From NCBI GenBank assembly GCA_002320815.1, contig DCLA01000092.1, positions 94,147 to 158,146 of the forward strand: DNA of 64,000 nucleotides, written 5' to 3'. The position numbers and the translations under genes were made by a program. The stretch comes from Myxococcales bacterium UBA1660 (GTDB taxonomy: Bacteria; Myxococcota_A; Polyangia; Polyangiales; Houyiibacteriaceae). Under the pieces are notes generated by a model. That model was not told the DNA's origin. It ran no database searches and saw only the letters and a list, made by a program, of their open reading frames with translations. Positions 12,190 to 21,803 of the stretch are shown one piece after another (the stretch's first letter is position 1; each line of letters begins with the position of its first letter).

Positions 12190-12198
12190 GTCGTCGTT

Positions 12199-13149
12199 TC
12201 AGAGCCCTTCTTCGACGTCGTCGCGGAGCCCCAGCTCCCGGAGGGCGGCGGCGTGTCGGGCCACCTCGCGGTCACCGATGGCGTCGGCGCGGTGGACCGC
12301 GGCCGGGTCGCCGGCGCGACGGGCCAGCTCCCGCGCGCGGGCGATGCGGGCCATCCGCTGCGCGTGGAGCCGGAGCTCGGCGCGCTGCTCGTCGCTCAGG
12401 TCGGCGGAGGCCGCCTGCTCCGAGCGGATCCGGGCCCAGCGCGCGCGGCGCTGCATCTCCACGTGGGCCTCCCAGCCCTCGGCGTCTTCGCGAAGCCCGC
12501 GGGTGCGTTCCCGGCGGGCCTCCAGGGACTCGAGCCACGCGGCCCGGTTCTGATCGTCGCTCGCCTGCTGCAGCGCCGCTCGGGCCCGCTCCAGATCCCG
12601 CCGCGCGCTGGCGACCCGCGAGGGGTTCCGGCTGGCGAGGGCATCGCGGAGCGCCTGGCGCGACGCCACCAGCGCCTGGCGCGCGGCCACTTCGCGATGG
12701 TCCGCGGCGGGCGGCCCGTTGACCGCGGGGATGGCCCCGAGCTCGATGCGACCGCCGCGCTCACGACCGGCCTCGCCCTCAGTGGCCCCGGTCTCGGCGG
12801 TCTCGGTCGCGGTGGTGGCATTCGTCGCGGTGGTGGGCTGCGGCGCCACGGGGACCACCGGCGGCGGGAACACGCCCACCGGGCCCCGGACCCCCGTACC
12901 CTGGACGCGGTTGGTGTTGGTGGCCTCCATCCGGGTCGCGGCGCCGGTGTTGGGGATCGCTCCGCCGGTCGCGCCCGCAGGGATGGCGCGGCTGTTCCCG
13001 GTGGTCGCCGGCGCGAACATCGTCGTCGCCGGAGCCGAGGGCAGCGCGGCGCGGTTGGTGGCGCCGGTGTTGGGGATGGCCCCCGTCGTCGTCTGCGCGC
13101 CCACGGGCGTCGCGGCGAGCACGAGGGTGAGGACGAGGGCGGAGCGCAT
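12199..13149 (-). CDS. Secreted Thr/Ala/Pro-rich protein with coiled-coil C-terminal half
   Basis: A 316-residue protein with a clear signal peptide (MRSALVLTLVLAATPVGAQ). Residues 20-125 are low-complexity and contain the imperfect repeat GAIPNTGAT / GAIPNTGAA plus AIPAGATG. Residues 150-300 are strongly helical and charged (ARQALVASRQALRDALASRN, then RRDLERARAALQQASDDQNR), suggesting a coiled coil. No enzymatic motif is present. It is probably periplasmic or envelope-associated. Its neighbour upstream on the same strand, 9 bp away, is an unknown cytoplasmic protein, so the two may form an operon. Confidence 0.6.
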   Translation of the reverse strand: MRSALVLTLVLAATPVGAQTTTGAIPNTGATNRAALPSAPATTMFAPATTGNSRAIPAGATGGAIPNTGAATRMEATNTNRVQGTGVRGPVGVFPPPVVPVAPQPTTATNATTATETAETGATEGEAGRERGGRIELGAIPAVNGPPAADHREVAARQALVASRQALRDALASRNPSRVASARRDLERARAALQQASDDQNRAAWLESLEARRERTRGLREDAEGWEAHVEMQRRARWARIRSEQAASADLSDEQRAELRLHAQRMARIARARELARRAGDPAAVHRADAIGDREVARHAAALRELGLRDDVEEGL

Positions 13150-13158
13150 ACCCCCGGT

Positions 13159-13968
13159 CTAAGGCGCCGGGAGCGGATCGCCAGCGCGGGCCCCTGCCAC
13201 GGGCTCGCCCAGGTGCTCCGGGAACTGCCGCACGCGCACCAGATGCCGGGCCGCGCCGAGGGGGTCGGCCGGGAGCTGCGCGAAGTAGCGCATGGCCGCC
13301 GGGAGGGTCCCGAAGGTCCGCTCGATCCGGGCAAAGCGGTCCTGGGTGACGTTCTCCCGCAGGGGGGCCTCGGCGGCGCGATCGGCGCGGTACTCCCGGA
13401 CGTAACCCAGGAGCCGTTCGTGGTACCCGGGGTCCTCCACGATGGCGCCGATGGAGCGAGCGCGGGGGTGGGTCCCGGCGATCATCTGGACTACCTGGCG
13501 CTCGAGCTCGGCCAGCCCGTCCTCGTGGGACTCGAGGAGCTGCAGGTCGTAGGCCGGGTTGGCGTGCACCACCTGCATCAGGTGGCCGATGATGTTGTCC
13601 GCCGTGGAGAGGAACCCGGTGGGGTCCACCAGCGACGCAGGCTCGTCCAGGAAACGCAGCACCTGGTGGAAGGTGAAGTCGATGCCTTGCTCGCCGTAGT
13701 AGTCCTCGGCCGCCGGGACGATCCAGAAGCGCAGCATGTCCACGCTGCCCACGAGGAGCTGGAGCCGGGTCGGGACCCGGTCCACGAAGCCGAGCCGCTC
13801 CAGGCGCCCGAGCCGGGCGTCGAGCTCCCGCCCGCGCCCGTAGGTCCCGAGCGCCGCGGCCAGCCGGCGCAGCTTGTCGGCGATCTCGCGAGGAGTCCCC
13901 GCGGCCTGCCGCATCAGCGTCCAAGGCGACTCCGTGCGCCGCGCGCTCGTCCCCATCGTCCCCATCAT
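13159..13968 (-). CDS. Conserved protein of unknown function
   Basis: A 269-residue soluble protein starting at a double ATG (MMGTMGTSARRTESPW); a start four codons later is equally possible, and the longer open frame reads antisense into the yceI leader. The sequence has several conserved-looking aromatic blocks: DMLRFWIVPAAEDYYGEQGI, FTFHQVLRFLDEPASLVDPTG, IIGHLMQVVHANPAYDLQLL and GTHPRARSIGAIVEDPGYHE. Several His and Glu residues could bind metal but I cannot assign a function. It is transcribed away from the YceI lipoprotein, with 161 bp of shared upstream DNA carrying inverted repeats. Confidence 0.6.
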   Translation of the reverse strand: MMGTMGTSARRTESPWTLMRQAAGTPREIADKLRRLAAALGTYGRGRELDARLGRLERLGFVDRVPTRLQLLVGSVDMLRFWIVPAAEDYYGEQGIDFTFHQVLRFLDEPASLVDPTGFLSTADNIIGHLMQVVHANPAYDLQLLESHEDGLAELERQVVQMIAGTHPRARSIGAIVEDPGYHERLLGYVREYRADRAAEAPLRENVTQDRFARIERTFGTLPAAMRYFAQLPADPLGAARHLVRVRQFPEHLGEPVAGARAGDPLPAP

Positions 13969-14048
13969 CACGATGGGCGAGGATAGAGACCGCTCCCGAT
14001 CGCCGCCAGCGTGCCCTGGACCGGCGCGAGCGAGGCGGTGTGCGCCCG

Positions 14049-14095
14049 TTGCGCAAAAGCCCATGCAACGCACCGTAGCGTTGCACCTGAGCAAC
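14049..14095. promoter_or_regulatory. Cluster of GTTGC/GCAAC inverted repeats in divergent intergenic region
   Basis: Three overlapping symmetric elements are visible: the palindrome TTGCGCAA (14049-14056); TGCAACGC-N6-GCGTTGCA with 8-bp perfect arms (14064-14085); and GTTGC-N6-GCAAC (14080-14095), which shares its left arm with the previous one. The equal 6-bp spacers suggest operator sites for a dimeric regulator between the divergent genes at 13968 and 14130. Confidence 0.55.
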
Positions 14096-14120
14096 GTAAC
14101 CGACCCTGGGGCGGTGCGTC
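14096..14120 (+). promoter_or_regulatory. Possible ECF-sigma promoter of the yceI-like gene
   Basis: GTAACC (14096-14101) and CGTC (14117-14120) are spaced as in many ECF sigma promoters. The start point would fall within a few bases of the ATG at 14130. This is a pattern match only. Confidence 0.25.
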
Positions 14121-14129
14121 GAACGGGCC

Positions 14130-14768
14130 ATGAAGAAACTGACTCTCTCTCTCCTCTCCATCGCAATCCTGGCCACCGGCTGTGACGACTACAGTGAAGG
14201 CGTCGAAAGCGCCGAGGTCGGCGAAGCCCAGGCGGAGGAGACCGCCGCGCCCGCGAGCGAAGCCCGCGAGACGCTCACCATCGACACCGCTCGCTCGAGC
14301 GTCGGCTTCACCGGCGCGAAGGTGAGCGACAGCCACGCCGGCACCTTCGGGGAGTGGTCGGGGACCATCGACCTCGACCCCAACGAGGTCACCGCCAGCC
14401 GCGTGAACATCACCATCCAGATGGCCTCCGTGGACATCGAGCCCGAGCGCCTCGAGGGGCACCTGAAGTCCGAGGACTTCTTCGACGTCGAGAACCACCC
14501 CGAGGCCACCTTCACCACCACCGCCATCGAGGCCCGCGCGGGCGAGAACGGCGCCACCCACCGCATCACCGGCAACCTGAGCCTCCACGGGCAGACCAAG
14601 AGCATCAGCTTCCCCGCCAAGGTCGAGGTGAAGGACGACGAGGTCGCCACCAGCGCCGAGTTCGTCATCAAGCGCCAGGACTTCGGCATCGTCTACCCCG
14701 GCATGCCCGACGACCTGATCAACGACGACGTGGTCATCCGCTTCGACGTGCACGCGCCCCGTAGCTGA
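14130..14768 (+). CDS. YceI-family lipoprotein
   Basis: A 212-residue protein with a lipoprotein signal (MKKLTLSLLSIAILATGC, lipobox ATGC, Cys18), an Ala/Glu-rich linker to about residue 48 and then a YceI domain. YceI proteins are lipocalin-like barrels that bind polyisoprenoid or other lipids in the periplasm. Typical segments are LTIDTARSSVGFTGAKVS, SVDIEPERLEGHLKSEDFFD, HPEATFTTTAIEA, GNLSLHGQTKSISFPAKVEV and the closing DVVIRFDVHA. It faces the outer or inner membrane as a lipid-anchored form. The upstream inverted repeats suggest a dedicated regulator. Confidence 0.9.
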   Translation: MKKLTLSLLSIAILATGCDDYSEGVESAEVGEAQAEETAAPASEARETLTIDTARSSVGFTGAKVSDSHAGTFGEWSGTIDLDPNEVTASRVNITIQMASVDIEPERLEGHLKSEDFFDVENHPEATFTTTAIEARAGENGATHRITGNLSLHGQTKSISFPAKVEVKDDEVATSAEFVIKRQDFGIVYPGMPDDLINDDVVIRFDVHAPRS

Positions 14769-14787
14769 ACCCGGTATCCTGCGCTCC

Positions 14788-16464
14788 GTGCGCTGGGACA
14801 CCACTCTTGGCCGGGTCGACCCCGACGGTCGCCTGGCCCCCCTCTTCGGCTCGGGCGACCCGAGCGAGACCGCCCCCGAGCCCCCGGGCTCGGTGGTGGC
14901 CGTCCGCGCCGACGGCACGCGGCGGACCCTGGCCCCGGCCGGGAGCGCCGCCGCCGCCGTCTGGGCCCTGGCCGCGCGCCACGGGCTCGACCCGCGCTAC
15001 CCCGAGGCCGCGCTCCGCGAAGTGGAGCGCGGCCTCGCCGCGCCGGGCCTGGACGATCCGGCGCTGGTCGACCGCCGCGCCCTCCCCCTGGTCACCATCG
15101 ACGGCGCCTCGGCCCGGGACCTCGACCAGGCCGTCTACGTCGAGCGCGCGGGCGAGGGCTGGCGCATCGACTATGCCCTCGCCGACGCGAGCCACTACGC
15201 CCCCCCGGGTAGCGCGCTCTTCGCCGAGAGCCTCCGCCGGGGCGCGAGTTACTACCTCCCGGACCTGGTGATCCCCATGCTCCCCCGGGCGTTCTCCGAG
15301 GGGCTGGTATCCTTGAACCCCGACGTCGAGCGTCGCGCGATGCTCTTCCGGCTCCACCTCGACGCCGAAGGTCGCCTGCGCGACACCGAGGTCGAGCGGG
15401 CCCTGGTGCGCAGCCGGGCCAAGCTCTCCTTCGCCGAGGCCCAGGCCTTCTACGACGGGACCCCGGGCCGCTGGGACGACGCGACCATCGACGCCAGCCT
15501 GGCGGCGCTCCGCGCCGTCGGCGAGGCCCGCATGGTCCTCGCCGAGGAGCGCGACATCGTCCGCTACCGGCGGTCCGAGGTCCGGATCGGAGTCGACGAC
15601 CCGCTGGGCTTCATCACCCGCGCCGATCTGCGCGCGCCGGTGGAGCGCTACAACGAGCAGGTCTCGCTGCTCTGCAACGTCGCCGGGGCCCGGCTCCTGG
15701 CCGCGACCCACGCCGACTACGTGGAGCCCATCTTCCGGGTCCACCCCGCACCCCCCGCCGAGCGCGTGGCCACCTTCGAGCGCTTCCTGGTCGCGCTGGC
15801 CCGGGTCCACGCGCTGGACCCCCGGCGGTGGACCTGGAGCCGCAGCGCCGGCACGCCCCTGGCGAGCTTTCTGGAGGAGCTGCCGGAGACCGGCGACGAA
15901 GGGCGCATCGCGGCCGCGATCCACCGGCAGGCGGTGATGCTCAACGTGCGCTCGATGTTCCAGGAGGATCCGGAGAGCCACCACGGCGTGGGCGCCGACG
16001 TCTACGCGCGCTTCACCTCGCCGATGCGCGAGGTGGTCGGGATCCACCTGCACCACGAGCTCTTCGAGGCCCTCGCCGGCGAAGGGGACATCGACCCCGA
16101 GCGCCGCGACCGGGTCGTCGAGGCCGCCAACGCCGCCAAGATGAAGCAGAAGACGGTGGAGAACGAGGCCAACGCCCTGGTCCTGGAGCAGCTCTTCGCG
16201 CAGACCCGCGAAGCCGACCGCGAGCTGAGCGGGACCCTGATGGGTCTGGCCAGCGGCAAGGCCTACATCCGCCTCGACGAGCCGCCCATCGACGTGAAGG
16301 CCTACCTCCGCCACCAGGCACGCTTCGGCGGCGAGGTGACCGTCAGCGACGACGGCGCCGAGCTCCGCCGGGGCACCACCCGGGTGGCTCGGGTGGGCGA
16401 CCCGGTCCGCTTGCGGGTCCATGGGCCCGAGCAAGGCCGGTGGGTCCTCGAGCTCTCCACCTGA
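14788..16464 (+). CDS. RNB-domain exoribonuclease (RNase II/R family)
   Basis: A 558-residue protein beginning at GTG. The RNB catalytic core covers about residues 95-420: TIDGASARDLDQAVYVE supplies D105, D111 and D113, followed by YALADASHYAPPGSALFAES and PMLPRAFSEGLVSLNPDVER. The fourth acidic residue of the usual D-x-D-D motif is Gln114 (DLDQ), a variant I recall from other bacterial RNB subfamilies. The end (LASGKAYIRLDEPPIDVKAY) is S1/OB-like. It lacks the two N-terminal cold-shock domains of RNase R. It lies 41 bp before the RNase III gene, so the two RNases may be expressed together. Confidence 0.85.
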   Translation: MRWDTTLGRVDPDGRLAPLFGSGDPSETAPEPPGSVVAVRADGTRRTLAPAGSAAAAVWALAARHGLDPRYPEAALREVERGLAAPGLDDPALVDRRALPLVTIDGASARDLDQAVYVERAGEGWRIDYALADASHYAPPGSALFAESLRRGASYYLPDLVIPMLPRAFSEGLVSLNPDVERRAMLFRLHLDAEGRLRDTEVERALVRSRAKLSFAEAQAFYDGTPGRWDDATIDASLAALRAVGEARMVLAEERDIVRYRRSEVRIGVDDPLGFITRADLRAPVERYNEQVSLLCNVAGARLLAATHADYVEPIFRVHPAPPAERVATFERFLVALARVHALDPRRWTWSRSAGTPLASFLEELPETGDEGRIAAAIHRQAVMLNVRSMFQEDPESHHGVGADVYARFTSPMREVVGIHLHHELFEALAGEGDIDPERRDRVVEAANAAKMKQKTVENEANALVLEQLFAQTREADRELSGTLMGLASGKAYIRLDEPPIDVKAYLRHQARFGGEVTVSDDGAELRRGTTRVARVGDPVRLRVHGPEQGRWVLELST

Positions 16465-16505
16465 GGGCGCGCGGCCGCCTCGAATCGTGCTAAACCACCC
16501 GGCGG

Positions 16506-17200
16506 ATGCCCGACGCGCACGACGCCGCCCGCCGACGCCTGCTCGACGCCCTGGACCACCGGTTCGCCGACGAGGCGTGGTTGGTCGACGCGCTCACTCA
16601 TCGTTCCTTCGTGAACGAGAAGCCCGCCCTGGCGCGGGCGGACAACGAGCGCTTGGAGTTCCTGGGGGACGCCGTCCTCGGGATGGCGGTGGCGGCGCTC
16701 CTCGCCGAGGCCCACCCCGACGCCGGGGAAGGCGAGCTCACCCGCCTCCGCGCCGACGTGGTGTGCGAGGCCAGCTTGGCCCGGGTCGCCGTCGGCCTCG
16801 GGATCGGCGAAGCCCTCCGCCTGGGCCGCGGCGAGGAACGCTCCGGCGGGCGAGAGAAGCCCCGGCTCCTGGCCTCGGCCATGGAGGCGGTCATCGGGGC
16901 GGTGCTGCGGGACGGCGGCGCGCCGGCCGCGCTGGCCCTGGTCGACCGTCTCTTCGCCGAACAGGCCCGCGGCGCCTCCGCGGAGCGCGACGCGAAGAGC
17001 CGACTCCAGGAAGCCGTGCAGAGCGAGCGTGGCCAGACCCCGACCTACCGGGTGGTGGATACCGCCGGGCCCGACCACGAGCGCATCTTCCGGGTGGCGG
17101 TGGTGGTGGGCGAGGAGATCCTCGGCGAAGGCGAAGGCCGCTCCAAGGCCGAAGCGGAGACCCGCGCCGCCGAGGCGGCCCTCGCGGAGGCGAGCTCGTC

Positions 17201-17204
<4 letters not shown>
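16506..17204 (+). CDS. rnc: Ribonuclease III
   Basis: A 232-residue double-strand-specific endonuclease that processes rRNA and other structured RNAs. The nuclease domain contains the signature NERLEFLGDAVLG at residues 47-59 and the second acidic site in LASAMEAVIGAVLRDGG. Residues 165-230 form the double-stranded RNA-binding domain (AKSRLQEAVQSERGQTPTYR, then GEGRSKAEAETRAAEAAL). Length is normal for the family. Its TGA overlaps the GTG of the glycine-rich lipoprotein by 3 bases, an unusual neighbour for rnc. Confidence 0.95.
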
Positions 17205-18555
<1,351 letters not shown>

Positions 18556-18559
<4 letters not shown>

Positions 18560-20637
18560 GCGAACTCGAATCCCAGATCGCCGCCCTGGTCGGGGCGGGG
18601 CGACATGCCGAGGCCGCCAACCTCTGCCTGCAGCACGGCGAGCCCCGGCGCGCGGCGGCCCTCTTCGCCGAGGTCTGGGAATGGAGTCGCGCCCGCGAGG
18701 TCGCCGAGGACGCCGGCTTCTTCGCCGACGCCTACGCCTACGCGCTGGCCGGCCAGGAGCGGCCGGCGCTCCAGCGGCTCTTGGCGGTCCTCCCCGACCA
18801 CCCCGACCAGGCCAGCGCCGCGGCGGCCACCGCCGAAGCCAAGGGCCGCACCATCGACGCGGCGAGCCTCCGGGAAGCGGCCGGCGAGGTCGACCTCGCG
18901 GCCGAGCTCTTCGAGCGCGCCGGCGAGCTGGCGGAGGCGGCCCGCTGCCACGAGAGCAGCGGGCGCTATCGGGAGGCCGGGGTGCTCTACGAGCGGCGGC
19001 TGCGCGAGGACCCGGACGACGCCGGGGCCGCGCTGCGACTGGGTCGCATCCTGGCGGGCTTCGGTCGCTGGGACCACGCCGCCCGGGCGCTCCAGCGCGC
19101 CGCCGAGGATCGCGAGCATGGCGACGCCGCGCTCCAGATGCTGGTCGCCTGCTTCGACGCGCTGAAGATGCACGACGCGGCGGGGACGGCGCTCGAGCGC
19201 CTCCGCCGGCGGCACCCCGAGCTGCCCATCGAGGTCGACGCCTTCCTGAAGGAGACCTTCGGGGACGAACGGGGCCCGGCCGGGATGGCCCAGGGCGACG
19301 AAGCCAGCCAGCTCCTCGCGGGCCGCTACCGCATCGTGCGGACCCTGGGCGCGGGCGGCACCGGGCGCGTCCTCCTGGCCCACGACGGCTTCTACGACCG
19401 GGACGTGGCGGTGAAGATCCTGACCGTCGGCTCCGGCTCCCAGGGCCGCGACGCCTACACCCGCTTCGAGCGCGAGGCGCGGGTCGCCGCCGGGCTCGAG
19501 CACCCCAACGTGGTGCGGGTCCACGAGTTCAACCCCGATGGGCCCTTCCTGGTCATGGAGTACATGGCCGGTGGGACCCTCGAGGACCGATTGGGTGCCG
19601 GCCCGCTCCCGCTGGAGATGGTCCGGCACGTGACCCGCGGCGTGCTCGCCGGCCTGGAGACCGTGCATCGCCGCGGCGTGGTCCACCGGGATCTCAAGCC
19701 GGCCAACGTCTTCTTCGGCGCCACCGCCGACGTGAAGATCGGCGACTTCGGCACGGCGCACCTGCAGGACCTCGGGGCGACCTTGACCGGCGCGCTGATG
19801 GGGACGTTGGCCTACATGGCGCCGGAGCAGATCACCGGCTCCCAGAAGCCCGAGGCAGCCACCGACCTCTACGCCTTCGGCTGCATCCTCTACCGCATGC
19901 TCACCGGGCAGCTCCCCTTCCCCGGCCCCGACTTCGTCACCCAGCACCTGGAGCGGGTGCCGCCCTCGCCGTCCTCGCTGCGCCCGGGCCTGAGCGAGGG
20001 CTTCGACGCCCTGGTGGCCGAGCTGCTGGGCAAGGGCCTCGAGGACCGCCCGGAGTCCGTCGAGGCGGTGCGCCGGACGATGGACGCGCTCGACTGGAGC
20101 GATCCCGACGAAGACGCTTTGGCCGAGCTCATCGCCCGGGAGAAGCCCGCGAAGCCGCCGGAGTCGTCCTCGCGCATGACCAGCGCGCCGCCGCCGCCGG
20201 AGACCGAGCGCTACACGCTGCTGGAGGCGCGCGAAGACGGCGCGTACCTGGCCCAGGACGAGCTGCTCGGGCGGACGGTGCGGGTCGAGCCCTGTGACGA
20301 GACCCGCGCGGCGTTCCTGAAGAAGCTCGCGGCCGCCGACGGGCCGCATCTGCAGGCGGTGCTGGACATCGATCTGGAGTCGCAGCGGGCCATCCTGGAG
20401 GAGCCCAAGGGGGAGACCCTGGCGCGGGCGCTCATGGACGACGCGCAGCGCGCGCGGGCGCGGAGCGAGATCCGCGGGGCCCTCGAGTCGCTGCACCGCG
20501 CCGGGCTGGTGCACGGCGCGCTGGGGCTGGGCACGATCCGAATCGCGCCGGGGCGGGCGACGCTGCTCCTACCGACGGAGCCCGGCGCGGGCGACGCGGC
20601 GAGGGATCTCGACGTGCTGGAGGGGCTCTTCGGCTAG
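18556..20637 (+). CDS. Ser/Thr protein kinase with N-terminal helical repeats and C-terminal pseudokinase-like lobe
   Basis: A 693-residue cytoplasmic protein with no membrane helix. Residues 1-220 are TPR-like helical repeats (AAELFERAGELAEAARCHES, GRYREAGVLYERRLREDP). Residues 258-510 are an intact Hanks-type kinase: LGAGGTGRVLLAHD glycine loop, K287 in VAVKIL, HRDLKPAN at 377-384, DFG at 397-399 and MAPEQ. Residues 552-693 look like a second, degenerate kinase domain (ERYTLLEAREDGAYLAQDEL; LESLHRAGLVHGALGLGTIR) in which HRDLKPAN is replaced by HGALGLGT, so the catalytic Asp is gone. It overlaps the glycine-rich lipoprotein gene by 4 bases. Confidence 0.88.
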
Positions 20638-20765
20638 AGAGCTGACCAGAAACCTCGAGCCGCCTCGTCCCACAGGGCATCGAGTATGTAGAGGTTGTTC
20701 ACCACGGCGGTGCGGTCGAACTGGTTCTTCTCTCGCCCAATGAGTGCACTCGGCGCTCCTGGGAA
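20634..20765 (-). pseudogene. Possible C-terminal remnant of a lost gene
   Basis: A 43-codon minus-strand frame bounded upstream by TGA ends in TAG just inside the kinase stop. Its peptide (GREKNQFDRTAVV, then NNLYILDALWDEAARGFWSAL) reads like a genuine protein C-terminus rather than a shadow of a GC-rich gene, but there is no start codon or ribosome site. It may be the tail of a disrupted gene. I do not recognise the family. Confidence 0.25.
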
Positions 20766-21544
20766 TCAGCCCAGGCGCGCAACAACCCCAACCCGCCGGG
20801 AGTCTCATAAGCGGTGGATCAAGCTTTGGGGGCAGACCAGGCCTGTGCGACCCGTCAAAGTGACGTGGACACGTCAGAGGGCCGGGTCAACACGTGCGTG
20901 TGACCTCGGGGCACCGGAAGCCGCTGGGATAATCCTCCCCCGATGCGATCCCCCGTGCCCCATCTCTATTCAGCGAACGATTCGCCTCCCCGCGCCCCGA
21001 TCGCCTTCGATTGTCACATCCGGGGGTCAGGTTGGTTCGCGAGGTCATCGACCGGACAACTACTTAGCCCATGAGCACCGACCCAGGACGACATCCGCAC
21101 TCGGAACCCCCACGCGCGCCCCGTCACGCCTCGTCGCGCTGCCCGAATCCCTCTCAGACCGCACAGACAACAGGCGGCGGATCTCACTGGATGGCCCTAC
21201 GTTGCATCACAACCTCTACGGTAGTGTTTGTGACACCCCCGTCTCGATCACTCTAGCAGGGGTCGGGCGACGATTCTTTGACCCGCCAATACTCTGGAAT
21301 CACTGCGTTCTACCGAAGGCCTCCCGCAACCTCCCGAACTTCGCTTGACGCGCCTTCCCCTGGGGTAGAAACCGGGGTCTCCCACGACAGGTTGTTGGGG
21401 TCGCCATGCAGCCTGCCCCACATCCTGTGCCCCATGGGGAAACCCTGGGGACACGCTAGCCCATGATGCGACCGGCCGACTTTCCAGGGACCGCCGGTCG
21501 CAACGCCAACCCTCAACCCGAAATGACTCAAGGAGAATCGACAG
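20638..21544. other. Gene-poor spacer of about 0.9 kb
   Basis: This stretch has no convincing coding frame, lower G+C and none of the third-position G/C bias of its neighbours. Apart from the possible remnant at its left end I see no tRNA, terminal inverted repeats, attachment site or transposase. A few short inverted elements occur near 21355-21450 but none is a clear terminator. It may be decayed inserted DNA or a long leader for the small membrane protein that follows. Confidence 0.5.
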
Positions 21545-21742
21545 ATGGCAGATAGCATCGTCCGCGTTCCGGACGCAAGAGATAACCCGCCCCCCGCCGT
21601 CGTGCTGGAGCACTACCCCCTCAGCGAGTCCCGTCACCCCCCGGTCTCGTGGCGCTCATTCTGGTACGGCTTCGGGTCCGCGTTCGGTCTGATTGGGCTC
21701 GCGGCAATCCTCGTGCTCCTTCTCAGGCTCGCCAATGGCTAG
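21545..21742 (+). CDS. Small single-span membrane protein
   Basis: A 65-residue protein preceded by a strong ribosome-binding site (AAGGAG, 9 bases before the ATG), which is the main reason to believe it. Residues 1-37 are hydrophilic and Pro/Arg-rich; residues 40-62 (FGSAFGLIGLAAILVLLLRL) form one transmembrane helix, ending LANG. It does not resemble a signal peptide, since the helix is C-terminal, so a tail-anchored or N-in membrane protein is likely. Function unknown. It is isolated: a gene-poor spacer lies upstream and a convergent lipoprotein gene downstream. Confidence 0.55.
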   Translation: MADSIVRVPDARDNPPPAVVLEHYPLSESRHPPVSWRSFWYGFGSAFGLIGLAAILVLLLRLANG

Positions 21743-21803
21743 CTAGGGGGAGGTCGGCGGCGGTCGGGGGACGAAATGACGACAATGACGACGATCGTCC
21801 CCG

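Noticed and set aside
20695..21348. Plus-strand frame of 217 codons in the gene-poor spacer
   Set aside because: No ribosome-binding site, no recognisable domain and a codon usage unlike neighbouring genes.
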